Origin: Thermoanaerobaculia bacterium
GTDB taxonomy: Bacteria > Acidobacteriota > Thermoanaerobaculia > Multivoradales > J023
Length of the DNA: 64,000 bases
NCBI GenBank assembly: GCA_030431255.1
Contig: JAUIJL010000028.1
Coordinates: 1 to 64,000 of the forward strand
Direction: 5' to 3'
Shown: piece after piece, positions 7,414-16,551 of the stretch
Numbering within the stretch: the stretch's first letter is position 1
How the letters are laid out: every line of letters begins with the position of its first letter
Position numbers and translations under genes: made by a program
The notes under the pieces: model-generated
Database searches by the model: none
Told to the model about the DNA's origin: nothing
Seen by the model: the letters and a program-made list of their open reading frames with translations, nothing else

Positions 7414-7926
7414 ATGGAGATTTTTAGAGGAAAGTTCCCAGTTGCGTATGGCCAGTTCTACATACTACTCAGCAATGATTTCGATGGCGACATGGAAAGC
7501 TGTTTTGCTGAACAAAATAACGGGATTTGTGGCACTGCAAACTCCGACGTCGTTTTCTTCATCACCGGTTTGCATACGGGCAACATCCATCTAGAATTGG
7601 AAGTTCTTGATTCTGCACCTCCACTTGACGACGAGTTTGAAGAGATCGTAGAAGCGTCGTTCCGTATCTCTCAAGACTTTTCAATCCTTGTCGATTGGAA
7701 CAACAATTTATCGTTCCCTTTGAATCTGAAGGACGGTGAATACAGAGCCCGCTACAGTGCCAAAAATATGGGCCTTGCGGAGGATTCGGGTGATTTTGAA
7801 GCAGGGAATATCGAGCTCTATCAAGTAGAAATCTGGCCGTCAGCCCATCACGAAGACAAGATTCTAAAAGTAACATCAGAGCGTGCAAAATATTGGCATG
7901 AAGAGGTGGCGGGTACCAACGCATAA
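7414..7926 (+). CDS. conserved hypothetical protein (ComJ/immunity-like small soluble protein)
   Basis: The 170-residue acidic, soluble protein has predicted beta strands and a conserved-looking C-terminal block (YQVEIWPSAH, ILKVTSERAKYWHEE). The pattern '(Y)-x-(V/L)-x-(I/F)-W-P ... D-x-(I/V)-L-K-x-T-S' recurs in uncharacterised small proteins of actinobacteria and others, often near polymorphic-toxin or accessory genes. I do not know its function. ATG 7414 is chosen because TTGGAGC precedes it and the upstream in-frame sequence is arginine-rich and non-coding in character. GC is clearly lower than in the flanking secreted-protein genes. Its stop codon overlaps GCATAAC, the start of an attC-like inverted repeat, which suggests cassette origin. 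Confidence 0.6.
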   Translation: MEIFRGKFPVAYGQFYILLSNDFDGDMESCFAEQNNGICGTANSDVVFFITGLHTGNIHLELEVLDSAPPLDDEFEEIVEASFRISQDFSILVDWNNNLSFPLNLKDGEYRARYSAKNMGLAEDSGDFEAGNIELYQVEIWPSAHHEDKILKVTSERAKYWHEEVAGTNA

Positions 7927-8007
7927 CAAGGCAATGGAGCACTCTCCGGGACTTTGCGTTGCTTCCGTCGAGCTTTTCACCGCGATCTGCAATCTGTGAT
8001 CCATTGC
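7921..8007. repeat. degenerate attC-like inverted repeat
   Basis: GCATAAC (7921-7927, overlapping the TAA stop of the preceding gene) is followed by GCAATGGA (7931-7938) and its exact reverse complement TCCATTGC (8000-8007), 61 bases apart. This resembles an R''-L''...L' layout of an attC site, but I find no matching R' (GTTATGC) after it, so the site would be decayed. The remainder of 8008-8303 holds nothing else that I can identify. Confidence 0.3.
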
Positions 8008-8303
8008 GCTCCCACCCAGATGCCCTCTTCAACAATTTAAGGGCGCAAACGGACCGGGCACGAACGGAACGGCACGAACGGCGAGTGGAGTGACTTGAGA
8101 ACGGCTAACTCAGCCAGTCGAGCGCACGCGCGGCGCGGACGTAACTCGAGCGCCGGCTTCGCCCCCGGAACGGAAGCGGGAAAAGGCATGACGAGGTTTC
8201 GGTTGTTTCTGCGTGCTCATGGGTAGAGGGCTCCGGCAGGCGCCGGACGCCCCTCGAAGACGACTCCACCCACGAGACAACGAAGACTCCCAAGGAGATC
8301 CCC

Positions 8304-9608
8304 ATGCCTCACACCAAGACCCACTCCAAGACGCTGACCCCCTCCGAAGAGCCGAGCCTCGACAGCGGGCACCCGCCTGAGTCTCTCCGCCATAGGAAGC
8401 ACACCGCCCATGATGAAGACATCTCGCACGGTGCCGTCCAACTCGCCAAGGCAATCGGGGACGCCCGCCAGATCATGTTCGCCGCGCCCTGGGTCGCCGA
8501 GAGCTCGGATCCTGAGCAGGAACGGGCGGCTGCCGAGCGACAGCTGAAGCATCAGCTCTCGGCTGCGCTCGACCAAGGATTTGCCCTCTATGACCCGCAC
8601 CGGCCAGAGCTTCGGCTGCTCGACCAACACAACCAGTTCGGTCTCGTGAATCCGGACAACCGATACCACATCGCCAACATCGAGACGCCCGGCACCTATA
8701 CCCTGCGCGGCCGGCGTGGAACGAGCGCCGATTTGCAGATTCAGCTGGGTGGTGGTGGCATCGCCGATTCCAACCTCGACCCCGTGAGCCTCCTCTCGCT
8801 CGACGATCTCGTGGTCGAGGACGACGGCACCTTCGAAATTACCATCAGCGACACCGACCCGGGTAAGAACTGGCTGTGCAACACCAACGGGGATCTCAAG
8901 GCGAGGAACATCCTGATTCGTGAAAGCTTCATGGACTGGAACACCGAGGTGGGCAGCACCTGGTATCTCGAGCGCACGGACACGCGCGGCTTGCCGAGCC
9001 CGCTCCCCGATCGCGACCTCGTCGACTACCAATACGAGCTCGCCTCGCGGTACCTTGTGGAGTCTACCCGCACCTGGGTCGAGCTGGTCGCCGGCATTCG
9101 CAGTCGGATTCCGGAAGGCAGGTTGACGCCACCGACCGAAAGCAAGCTCCCGGGCCAATACACCTCCATCGGCATCTTCCCCGTCAAGGAGGATCGGGCC
9201 TTCATCATCACGCTGACCGAGGCGCCCGCGCGATACCAGGCCGCCCAAGTCGGTGACCTCTGGTTCAACGGCCTGGACTTCTGCCACCGCCAGACCAGTC
9301 TCACGCTCTCGCAAGCGCGGCAAAGTAGCGACGGACTCTACCGGCTGGTGCTGAGCGCCCGGGATCCCGGTATCGCCAACTGGCTGGATCCAGCCGGCGC
9401 CTCCACCGCCTTCATGTACGTCCGGTGGCAAGGGCTCCAGGAGGGACACACGTTCGCTCTATCCAACTCCCCCCGGGCCCGTGAGGTTCATTTCGACGAG
9501 ATCCGCGAGAACCTACCCGACGACGAGCCGGCGTTCTCGGCTGAGCAGCGAGTGGAGCGACTGTCGGCCAGGCAGGCTTCGGGGTTGAGGAGCCCGCGCG
9601 CGTTCTAG
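8304..9608 (+). CDS. DUF1214-like domain protein
   Basis: The 434-residue soluble protein has no signal peptide. Residues about 110-200 (GLVNPDNRYHIANIETPGTY, then GRRGTSADLQIQ, and later the D-P-G-K-N-W-L-C block) match the core of DUF1214-type proteins, where substrate-like strands precede an invariant N-W-L. Related proteins occur beside steroid or lipid metabolism genes, but no reaction is established. The last ~40 residues are charged and look disordered. AAGGAG lies eight bases before ATG 8304, so the start is firm. It is monocistronic as far as I can see and converges on the repeat protein at 9956. The 410-residue ORF on the opposite strand is a codon-bias mirror. Confidence 0.6.
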   Translation: MPHTKTHSKTLTPSEEPSLDSGHPPESLRHRKHTAHDEDISHGAVQLAKAIGDARQIMFAAPWVAESSDPEQERAAAERQLKHQLSAALDQGFALYDPHRPELRLLDQHNQFGLVNPDNRYHIANIETPGTYTLRGRRGTSADLQIQLGGGGIADSNLDPVSLLSLDDLVVEDDGTFEITISDTDPGKNWLCNTNGDLKARNILIRESFMDWNTEVGSTWYLERTDTRGLPSPLPDRDLVDYQYELASRYLVESTRTWVELVAGIRSRIPEGRLTPPTESKLPGQYTSIGIFPVKEDRAFIITLTEAPARYQAAQVGDLWFNGLDFCHRQTSLTLSQARQSSDGLYRLVLSARDPGIANWLDPAGASTAFMYVRWQGLQEGHTFALSNSPRAREVHFDEIRENLPDDEPAFSAEQRVERLSARQASGLRSPRAF

Positions 9609-9955
9609 GGCTTGGCTCTGTTGGAGAGAAGCGAAGGACGGACGCACCCCGGCTCCTGAACGTGGCCCGGCCTACCCAGCCGATGTTCTGTCGAGGTGCG
9701 GGTCCGTCCCGAAGAGCCCGAAGCGTGGATCCCCCGGCTCGTCGGTGTACCGACTTTTCTGTTTCTCTAAACCTCTACGCCCCCGAATCGGCATCTAACC
9801 CGGAGCGCGCGCGATAGCCCGTACAGGTCGCTGCGCTCCCTGCCACGCCCAACCGGGCTGTCGCGCCCGCAACCGGTGGCTCGAAGCCCGGCTCCCCGGA
9901 CGGTGAGCCCCCGGACGGCGCTCGCTGATCGGGGGGCCAACCGAGGCAGAGTTTC
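9609..9955. other. gene-free interval between convergent genes
   Basis: This 347-base interval separates two convergent genes. I see no ORF with the local codon bias, no hairpin with a T-run and no repeat shared with other parts of the window. Confidence 0.5.
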
Positions 9956-12310
9956 TCAACGCCGGCTTTCGGCGCCCGACTCCTCCAGCGACCAGGCGCT
10001 GACGTCACCGGACTCGAAGCCGTCACGGAAGAGCACCAATCCGGTGCATCCGTAGCGCGCGAGATGGGACGAGACGAGAGTATCGATGAGGTCGAACTGT
10101 CCGCCGACGAAGAGCTCCGGATCTCCACCGAGGTCGAATGCCTCGATCGCGCGGATAGCCGAGTTGGCCTGACCCGGCAGATAGCGCCACTCCGTGCCGT
10201 CCCATGTCGCCAGCCGCACACCGCGGCTTTCACCGGGTGGTGTCAGGTAGCCCGCGGCGTAGAGCTTCGGGCCGAATCCGTTGTCCATGACGGCGAAGTC
10301 CGAGACGAGGCCATCGAAGCCGGCTCCGACGGCCGACCAGGTCGAGCCATCCCATTTCGCGACGCCTTTGGCCTGGACGCCGCCCGCCGACGAGAAGCTA
10401 CCACCGATATAGAGAGCGGCACCGTTGCCGTCGTCGAAGACGGTCATGGCCTTGACGGAGCCCTGCACATCGTCGCCGAAGGTCACCCATCCATCGCCGT
10501 CCCAGGCGGCCAGATGTCTCGAGACCTGGTTTCCGGCGACGTCGAAGCCGCCGCCGATGAAGAGCTTCGGGCCCGTGCCGTCGTCATAGACCGCGAGCGC
10601 TTCGACCTCCCGGTCCACTCCCTCGTCCAAGGCCGTCCAGGAAGCGCCGTCCCACTTGGCGATACGGCTGAGCGGCGTGTCGGAATGGGTGAACCGGCCA
10701 CCAGCGAAGAGGGCCGGGCCGTCGCCGTCGTCGAAGACTGCGATGGCTTCGACGGTGGAATTAAAGCCATTCCCCAGGGGGGCCCAGGTGTCCCCGTCCC
10801 ACTTCGCGATATTCCTCGCCTGGACTTCGCCCGCTTCCGAAAAACTACCACCGGCATAGAGGCTCGGGCCATGGCCATCATCGAGGAACGCAAGTGTCTC
10901 GACCGGACCTCCGAGACCGGTGCCCAGAGGTCTCCAGTCTAGACCGTCCCAGGCTGCGATGCTCTGCGCGCCGCCCTGCCCGATCCAGCTGAAGGCTCCA
11001 CCGGCGACGAGCTCCGGCCCCTGGTCGCCGTTGAAGCGTACGAAGGCGTTGATCTGACCTCCCGCGCCCTGCGCGGTGCCCGGGTCCGCCAGGCCCCGCC
11101 ATCGATCGCCGTCCCAGGCTGCGATGTTGTTCGCTTGCGAGGTCCCCGCGGAGAGAAAACTACCGGCGGCATAGAGTCGTGGCCCCGTCCCGGGATCGAA
11201 AATGCCGAGGGCTGTGGTCGTTCCTGTGACGCCGCCGCCCACCGCTTGCCAGCCCTGGGCAGCACTCCATTTCGCCACGGGGCCTACGGCCTGGCCGCCG
11301 GCAGACTCGAAAGCGCCGGCGGCGAAAAGCGCAGGTCCCGTGCCATCGTCGAAGATGGCGAGCCCGAAGACACTTCCTTCGATTCCGCTCCCGAGCGCGG
11401 ACCACTCCTGACCGTCCCAACGGGCGATTGAATTGGCCGGTGCACCACCTGCTTGGTCGAAGCTACCCGCTGCGTAGAGCTGAGTGCCCGTCCCGTCATC
11501 AAAGGTGACCAGGTCTCCGAACCACAGGCCACCGTCGGAGCCGACGCCTTCCCAGGAGGCACCGCCCCAGCGGGCGAGGCCTCGAGCGTCGACGCCGTCT
11601 ATCGAGCTGAAATTACCGCTGATATAGATATCCGTTCCCGTGCCGTCGTCGAAGGCCGCGATGGAGTAGGCAGCCGGTGGGTCCCCGAGACCTTCCCACG
11701 CGGTGCCGTCCCAACGAGCGAGCCCCTGAATGGACTGGTCTCCAATCCCGTGAAAGGTACCGCCCACGTAGAGAGCCGTGCCATCGTCGTCGTCCAATAC
11801 CTCGAGCGCCAAGACGAAGCCGTCGAGTGTGTCGGGAGTCGCCGACCACTCATGGCCGTCCCACTTGGCGAAGTACTGGATCGGCTCGCCCCCGGCCTCG
11901 GTGAAGACACCTCCCGCGTAGAGGGCAGGGCCGTCGCCGTCGTCGAAAACCGCGAGTGCCTGGATCGAATCGTTCATTCCACCGCCGACGCTCGACCATT
12001 CGGAGCCATCCCAGCGGGCGATGTAGTTGAAAGGTGTCGAGTCGATCGACACGAAGTGGCCGGCGATGTAGAGGGCGGGGCCGGTGCCGTCGTCGAAGAC
12101 CGCCATGGCTTCTGTATTGGCGCTGGGACCTCCCACATGGAGACCCGGCGTCCAGCCGCACGAGCCGAGCTCCGCCTCTTCGCCCGATGCCCGGAAAACG
12201 TGATCTTTCTGAGCGGTCGCGGGAAGGCCGCTCGCGAGCCACGTGGCGAGAGATAAAAAGGTAATCAGTGTATTTGCGAGACGAGTGGGTAGCATTCTTG
12301 AAAGTAGCAT
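9956..12310 (-). CDS. secreted beta-propeller-like protein with about 15 repeats and a DGFESGD tail
   Basis: The 784-residue protein starts with a signal peptide (hydrophobic LANTLITFLSLATWLASGLPATA, cut before QKD). About 15 repeats of roughly 47 residues follow, with the pattern A-V-F-D-D-G-x-G-P-A-L-Y-x-G-G-x-F ... I-A-(K/R)-W-D-G-x-x-W. These read like repeated 'measured value / location' blades and should form beta-propeller or beta-solenoid structures outside the cell. The end (LFRDGFESGDVSAWS) is a short C-terminal signature common in acidobacterial exported proteins, of unknown role. ATG 12310 is favoured because CGGAG lies ten bases upstream; the TTG at 12328 and ATG 12295 are alternatives. 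Function is unknown; surface attachment is plausible. Confidence 0.75.
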   Translation of the reverse strand: MLLSRMLPTRLANTLITFLSLATWLASGLPATAQKDHVFRASGEEAELGSCGWTPGLHVGGPSANTEAMAVFDDGTGPALYIAGHFVSIDSTPFNYIARWDGSEWSSVGGGMNDSIQALAVFDDGDGPALYAGGVFTEAGGEPIQYFAKWDGHEWSATPDTLDGFVLALEVLDDDDGTALYVGGTFHGIGDQSIQGLARWDGTAWEGLGDPPAAYSIAAFDDGTGTDIYISGNFSSIDGVDARGLARWGGASWEGVGSDGGLWFGDLVTFDDGTGTQLYAAGSFDQAGGAPANSIARWDGQEWSALGSGIEGSVFGLAIFDDGTGPALFAAGAFESAGGQAVGPVAKWSAAQGWQAVGGGVTGTTTALGIFDPGTGPRLYAAGSFLSAGTSQANNIAAWDGDRWRGLADPGTAQGAGGQINAFVRFNGDQGPELVAGGAFSWIGQGGAQSIAAWDGLDWRPLGTGLGGPVETLAFLDDGHGPSLYAGGSFSEAGEVQARNIAKWDGDTWAPLGNGFNSTVEAIAVFDDGDGPALFAGGRFTHSDTPLSRIAKWDGASWTALDEGVDREVEALAVYDDGTGPKLFIGGGFDVAGNQVSRHLAAWDGDGWVTFGDDVQGSVKAMTVFDDGNGAALYIGGSFSSAGGVQAKGVAKWDGSTWSAVGAGFDGLVSDFAVMDNGFGPKLYAAGYLTPPGESRGVRLATWDGTEWRYLPGQANSAIRAIEAFDLGGDPELFVGGQFDLIDTLVSSHLARYGCTGLVLFRDGFESGDVSAWSLEESGAESRR

Positions 12311-12545
12311 TCTTCGAAGTCTCCGCAAGAGATGCAGATTGAGAGGGGATAAGAAACTTGAGCTCTCGAAGAGAACCTTTTCCTTGACGAATAGACGAAA
12401 GCCGGCTCGATCTCCCTGGTTTACGTAGCTTCTTCTCGCTCCATTCGAGGGATTCGAGGGCCTGGGATGAATGGTCGTCGTTCATCCGTCGAGCGGCGGC
12501 TTTCCAGGATAGGTGCTCCGCCGGCACCGCGAGGTCCAAGAGCGT

Positions 12546-12968
12546 GTGCCGTTGCTCGTCGTCGCCCTCCTGGCGGGCTGCAGTTCCGGTGATTCTCAGC
12601 CAGAACCGCCGGCGATCGTCTACACGCCGCGGGCACCCAATCCCGAAGACGACTTGCTCGAAGTCGAGGCCGCGGTGCCGACCGACGACCTCGAGGCGAG
12701 CGAGCTGATGGTCATGAGCACGGCCGACGATCGCTGGCGGGTCGAGAAGACCGGCGGCGCGGCCAGCGTTGTCGTGACTTATCGGCTGCGATGCGCTCCG
12801 GCTGGCGCCAGAGCGCCCGCAAGCGCTGGAACGTTCGGATCGAGAACCCCTACCGGCGTCCTCGAATGTCGGTGGGTGGCTGCGGACGGGACAGATCGAC
12901 AATATAATTCCCCTTCAACGCATTCGTTCTCGAAAAGAGAAGGCCCGCTGTCCAACCCAGGCGCTTGA
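12546..12968 (+). pseudogene. lipoprotein 5' fragment running into the 223-bp element
   Basis: From GTG 12546 the reading frame encodes a lipoprotein signal (LLVVALLAG-CSS, cysteine at the lipobox). About 60 residues with strong GC3 bias follow (up to about 12790). The frame then enters low-quality sequence and the copy-2 repeat, where it stops at 12968. The change in character suggests a real lipoprotein gene whose 3' part was replaced or interrupted when the repeat arrived. The N-terminal start could also lie at 12513. No known lipoprotein family is evident. Confidence 0.45.
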
Positions 12969-13072
12969 GCGAAGGCCGGGGCTCGGATTCAATCAGTCGA
13001 TAAAGGGAGTTGGGTTTGTGACGAGTTGTATAAATATTTACGCTCATGCGACCTCGCTCAGCGCCAGAGTCG
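12849..13072. repeat. 223-bp dispersed element, copy 2
   Basis: This is the second copy of 252-474 and begins within the truncated lipoprotein frame. It keeps the TTCTC/GAGAA hairpin, TATAAT and the long identical core. Identity ends at the G of 'gagtcG' (13072), followed here by TTCGCGG. Downstream lies the ECF sigma gene, about 140 bases on, so the element might also supply a promoter. Confidence 0.75.
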
Positions 13073-13215
13073 TTCGCGGGCAGAGCTAGTGAAACAGAGG
13101 CCAGCTTTTGAGGTGCCATGAGAATAAGAGGGCTACCTCACGTCACGGCCTCCGAGCCGGGGATATCGGCGCGGGTGCTCCGGCCTGGTAGCTTCCCCAT
13201 TTGACCGGGCCCACT

Positions 13216-13767
13216 ATGACCACGAATTTCACTCAATTGCTGGCGCTCGCCCGCCGGGGCGACCGCGACGCTGTCGAGCGGCTCTACGCCACGATTTACC
13301 CGCAGCTACGCGACATGGCGCGCCGCCGGCTTGGCGGCGACCGGGCCGGCACCCTGAGCCCCACCGTTCTGGTTCACGAGGCTTATCTCAAGTTGGCCGG
13401 GGCCGAGCACCGCGACCTGGCCGACCGCCGCCACTTTCTGGCCGTCGCCGCCCGGATCATGCGGCAGGTCATCATCGACAACGCCAGGGCGCGCCAGGCC
13501 GGCAAACGGGGCTCTGACGCCAGGCCGGTGACTCTCGATGAGGGGGGGCTGGCGGCGCTCGGCCCCCACTCGGCGACGATTCTCGATCTCGACGACGCGT
13601 TGCAGCGCCTCGCCGAAGCCGATGAGCGCCTCGTCCGAGTCGTCGAGTTACGCTTTTTCGCCGGCCTCTCGGTCGAGGAGACCGCCGCGGCTCTCGAGGT
13701 TTCGACTCCGACCGTCAAGCGAGACAGTCGCGTCGCCCGCGCCTTTCTCCTGCGCGAGCTCGGCTGA
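13216..13767 (+). CDS. ECF-type RNA polymerase sigma factor (kinase-associated type)
   Basis: The 183-residue protein has sigma-70 region 2 (about residues 8-75, LYATIYPQLRDMARRRLGGD, then LVHEAYLKLAG) and region 4 (about 125-175, VVELRFFAGLSVEETAAALEVSTPTVKRD). The helix-turn-helix is followed by RVARAFLLREL, the hallmark end of the acidobacterial/planctomycete ECF subfamily that pairs with Ser/Thr kinases (similar to ECF43). No anti-sigma gene is adjacent. The kinase gene at 13778 is convergent and only ten bases from the stop, so regulation by phosphorylation, as shown for EcfP/PknT in Vibrio, is plausible but inferred. ATG 13216 is chosen over TTG 13201 because family members start a few residues before the first helix. 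Confidence 0.85.
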   Translation: MTTNFTQLLALARRGDRDAVERLYATIYPQLRDMARRRLGGDRAGTLSPTVLVHEAYLKLAGAEHRDLADRRHFLAVAARIMRQVIIDNARARQAGKRGSDARPVTLDEGGLAALGPHSATILDLDDALQRLAEADERLVRVVELRFFAGLSVEETAAALEVSTPTVKRDSRVARAFLLRELG

Positions 13768-13777
13768 CGGCTGCCGT

Positions 13778-16399
13778 TCACTGGAGCGGTGGGTCGTTCA
13801 TGGCGCGATACTCGGCGGCTTTGTCGGATCGGCCCCAGGCTTCATAAAGACTGACGAGCCTCGCGAGCGCTCGAGCAGCTAGGGGGTCGCGCCGGCTCCT
13901 CAGCTTCGGGTAGCTGTTGAGCAGCAAGCGCTCGGCTTCTTGGTAACGTCCGAGCTCGATGAGACAGGCCGCCAGCGCGCTTTCGGCATGGTTTATCCAC
14001 CAGATCTCCTCCGCATAGACCTGGCGGAGGATTTCGAGAGCACCCTTCGCCTCGGTGAGGGCGGCCGCGAAATCCCCCTGCTGGATCAAGACCTCGGCCA
14101 GCCAGGTTCGCGTGATCCCGATGTCGGAGTGGATGTCGCCCAGGAGCCGGCGACGCAGCGCCAGCGATTCCCGGAAAAGCTCCTCGGCCTTTTGGTAATC
14201 AGCCATCTCGAATCGGACATACCCCAGGGCCGCCAGAAAGAAACCGTGGCTGGGATGGTCTTCGGCCCAGAGCTTTCGACTGATGGTCAGGGCTTCGAGG
14301 TAGAGCTGCTCGGCCTCTTCGAGCTCCGATTGCAGGGTCAGGACATTGGCTAGGTTGTTCAGACTCGCAGCGACGAGGGGATGCTCCTCGTTCAGAATCT
14401 GACGACGGATCGCCAAAGCCTCCTGGTTCAGGAGCCTGGCTTCTTCGAGCTCGCTGCGATAGAACAGCAGAGAGCTCAGGCTGTCGAGGCTGGCGGCCAC
14501 ATCCAGATGCCGGTCGCCCAGCAGCTGGCGACGCATCGCGAGCCCCTTTCTCAGCAACGCTTCGGCGGTCGCCAAGTCGCCCTTCCCGCGGAAGAGGATC
14601 GAGCCCAGGTGATCCAGGCTCTCGGCCACTTTCGGATGATCCTCTCCCAACAGTCGACGATGCATCGCCAGAGCCTCCTGAGCCAGGGGCTCAGCCTTGT
14701 CGAAGCGTTGTCCCATACCGAGCGACCAAGCTAGGCTTTGCAAACTTTCAGCGACCGACGGGTGCTCGGCTCCCAGAAGCCGTCGACGCATCGCCAGGGC
14801 ATCACGGCCCAAGACCTCGGCCTGTTCGTAATTCCCTTCCCAGGTCGTGAGCTCCGCTAGGTGCTGGAGGGTTTCGGCGACCTCGAGATGATCCTCCCCC
14901 AGCAGCCGCCGTCGGGTCGCGAGCGCCGATTCCAGGAACGAACGAGCCTGCTCGAAGAGCCCGAGTCGTACGTGGATCATGCCGATGGTATCCATCAAGG
15001 TCGCCCGTAGCCGGGGCTGGTCCTCGAGCTCGGCGGTGAGCTTGAGCGAGGCCATCTCCAGGATCTGCCGAGCGGTCAGAGTTTCGCCGACCGCCTGCCC
15101 GGGGTCCGCGACCTCGAAGAGGTCGATGAGGAATTTCGTCACCCGTTCGGCTCGGCTGCGCTCCTCCGCGACGCGATCACGCTCACGGGCGATCTCGACG
15201 CGCTGGAACCCCATGATGACGGCGAAGCCGAGGCAGGCGAGAACGAAGGCCGCCGATGCCGCCGCCGTCCAGCGGTTGCGGCGTACGAGCTTCCCCCAAC
15301 GGTAGAAGACGGAATTCTTGCGCGCCGTCACCGGAAGATCATCGAGATAACGTCCCAGGTCCTCGGAGAGCTGTTCCACCGATCCATATCGTCGCCGCGG
15401 CTGCTTGCGCAGTGCCATGAGCACGATGTTGTCGAGATCCCCGACCAGGCGCCGACGCTGCTTGTGGCGCTCCGGCGGTACCGCGGTGCTGGGGGGTGGG
15501 GGCGCCTCTTCACACACCACCCGCATCATCTCGACCGGTGAGAGGCTCGTTGTTGGGTAGGGGGGGCGGCCGGTGAGCAGCTCGTAGAGCAAGATGCCCA
15601 GGGAATAGACGTCGCTCGCGGTCGAGATCGGCGCGCCCAGCAACTGCTCCGGGCTGGCATAGGCCGGAGTCATCAATCTGAGCGCCGTGGCGGTAGGCGC
15701 CATAGCCGGCGAAGAGAGCTCGGGATTGAGCAGCTTAGCGATGCCGAAGTCGAGCAGCTTGGGTGTCCCGTCGGTGCTGACCAGAATGTTGCCGGGTTTG
15801 ATATCGCGATGCACCACCAGATTCTGATGGGCGAATTGCACCGCTGAGCAGACGGTGCGGAATAGCTCGATGCGCGCCTCGATCGAGAGCCCTTCTTGCT
15901 CGCAATACTCGTCGATGGGCCGGCCCTCGATGTATTCCATCACCAAGTACGGCAAGCCGTCTTCGGTGGTGCCCCCATCGAGGAGCTGTGCGATGTTGGG
16001 ATGGGTCAGGGCAGCCAGGATCTGGCGCTCGGCGCGGAAGCGCCGGACATCCTGGCCCACCCCCGGCCGCAGAACCTTGAGCGCGACGAGCTGCTTGAAT
16101 TCCTCGTCGGCTCGCAGGGCCAGGTAGACCACTCCCATGCCGCCACTGCCCAGGCGGCGTTCGACTTGGTAGGGGCCGATCCGCCGGCCCAGCATCGGAT
16201 CGGCCCCGTCCGCCGGATCCCTACGGTCCTGGAGGAAAGTGTCTTCGTTCGCATCGGCGACGAGGAGCGATTCGACCTCCCGGCGCAGGGATTCGTCCCC
16301 CGTACAGGCCTGATCCAGGAAGGCGGAGCGTTCCTGAGTCGCGTGTTCGAGGGTCTCTTCGAAAACCTCTCGGATTCGCTGCCAGCGTTCACCTTCCAT
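13778..16399 (-). CDS. membrane Ser/Thr protein kinase with TPR tail
   Basis: The 873-residue protein has a short N-terminal helical domain typical of this family (ERWQRIREVFEETLE, eRsafLdqaC). The kinase domain spans about residues 75-345: G-loop LGSGGMGVVYLA, catalytic K in VALKVL, HRDIKPGN about 197-204, DFG about 217-219, and YASPEQLLGAP. One membrane segment follows near 378-397 (AAASAAFVLACLGFAVIMGF). A coiled linker then leads to about nine Kinesin-light-chain-type TPRs with repeated A-(M/I)-R-R-(Q/R)-L-L-G-(E/D)-x-H-P. All key kinase residues are present, so it should be active. It converges on the ECF sigma gene with ten bases between stops. The TPRs probably sense or bind protein partners outside or at the membrane; that is inference. 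Confidence 0.9.
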   Translation of the reverse strand: MEGERWQRIREVFEETLEHATQERSAFLDQACTGDESLRREVESLLVADANEDTFLQDRRDPADGADPMLGRRIGPYQVERRLGSGGMGVVYLALRADEEFKQLVALKVLRPGVGQDVRRFRAERQILAALTHPNIAQLLDGGTTEDGLPYLVMEYIEGRPIDEYCEQEGLSIEARIELFRTVCSAVQFAHQNLVVHRDIKPGNILVSTDGTPKLLDFGIAKLLNPELSSPAMAPTATALRLMTPAYASPEQLLGAPISTASDVYSLGILLYELLTGRPPYPTTSLSPVEMMRVVCEEAPPPPSTAVPPERHKQRRRLVGDLDNIVLMALRKQPRRRYGSVEQLSEDLGRYLDDLPVTARKNSVFYRWGKLVRRNRWTAAASAAFVLACLGFAVIMGFQRVEIARERDRVAEERSRAERVTKFLIDLFEVADPGQAVGETLTARQILEMASLKLTAELEDQPRLRATLMDTIGMIHVRLGLFEQARSFLESALATRRRLLGEDHLEVAETLQHLAELTTWEGNYEQAEVLGRDALAMRRRLLGAEHPSVAESLQSLAWSLGMGQRFDKAEPLAQEALAMHRRLLGEDHPKVAESLDHLGSILFRGKGDLATAEALLRKGLAMRRQLLGDRHLDVAASLDSLSSLLFYRSELEEARLLNQEALAIRRQILNEEHPLVAASLNNLANVLTLQSELEEAEQLYLEALTISRKLWAEDHPSHGFFLAALGYVRFEMADYQKAEELFRESLALRRRLLGDIHSDIGITRTWLAEVLIQQGDFAAALTEAKGALEILRQVYAEEIWWINHAESALAACLIELGRYQEAERLLLNSYPKLRSRRDPLAARALARLVSLYEAWGRSDKAAEYRAMNDPPLQ

Positions 16400-16551
16400 C
16401 GCCTCCCAGGAGCTCACCGCAATGAGCCTGGCCTCTCCTCGTCACTTTCGAAGTTAATCGCACCCGTGATGATCCCCTCCGGGCCGTCTTTCCGTTTCTC
16501 AGGATAACAGGCCGCTCGGGCGGCCGATAACCCACCCGAAAGGAACGACCC

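Noticed and set aside
8217-9449. 410-codon minus-strand ORF opposite the DUF1214-like gene
   Set aside because: High-GC mirror of the real plus-strand gene, with no ribosome-binding site and no recognisable protein traits.
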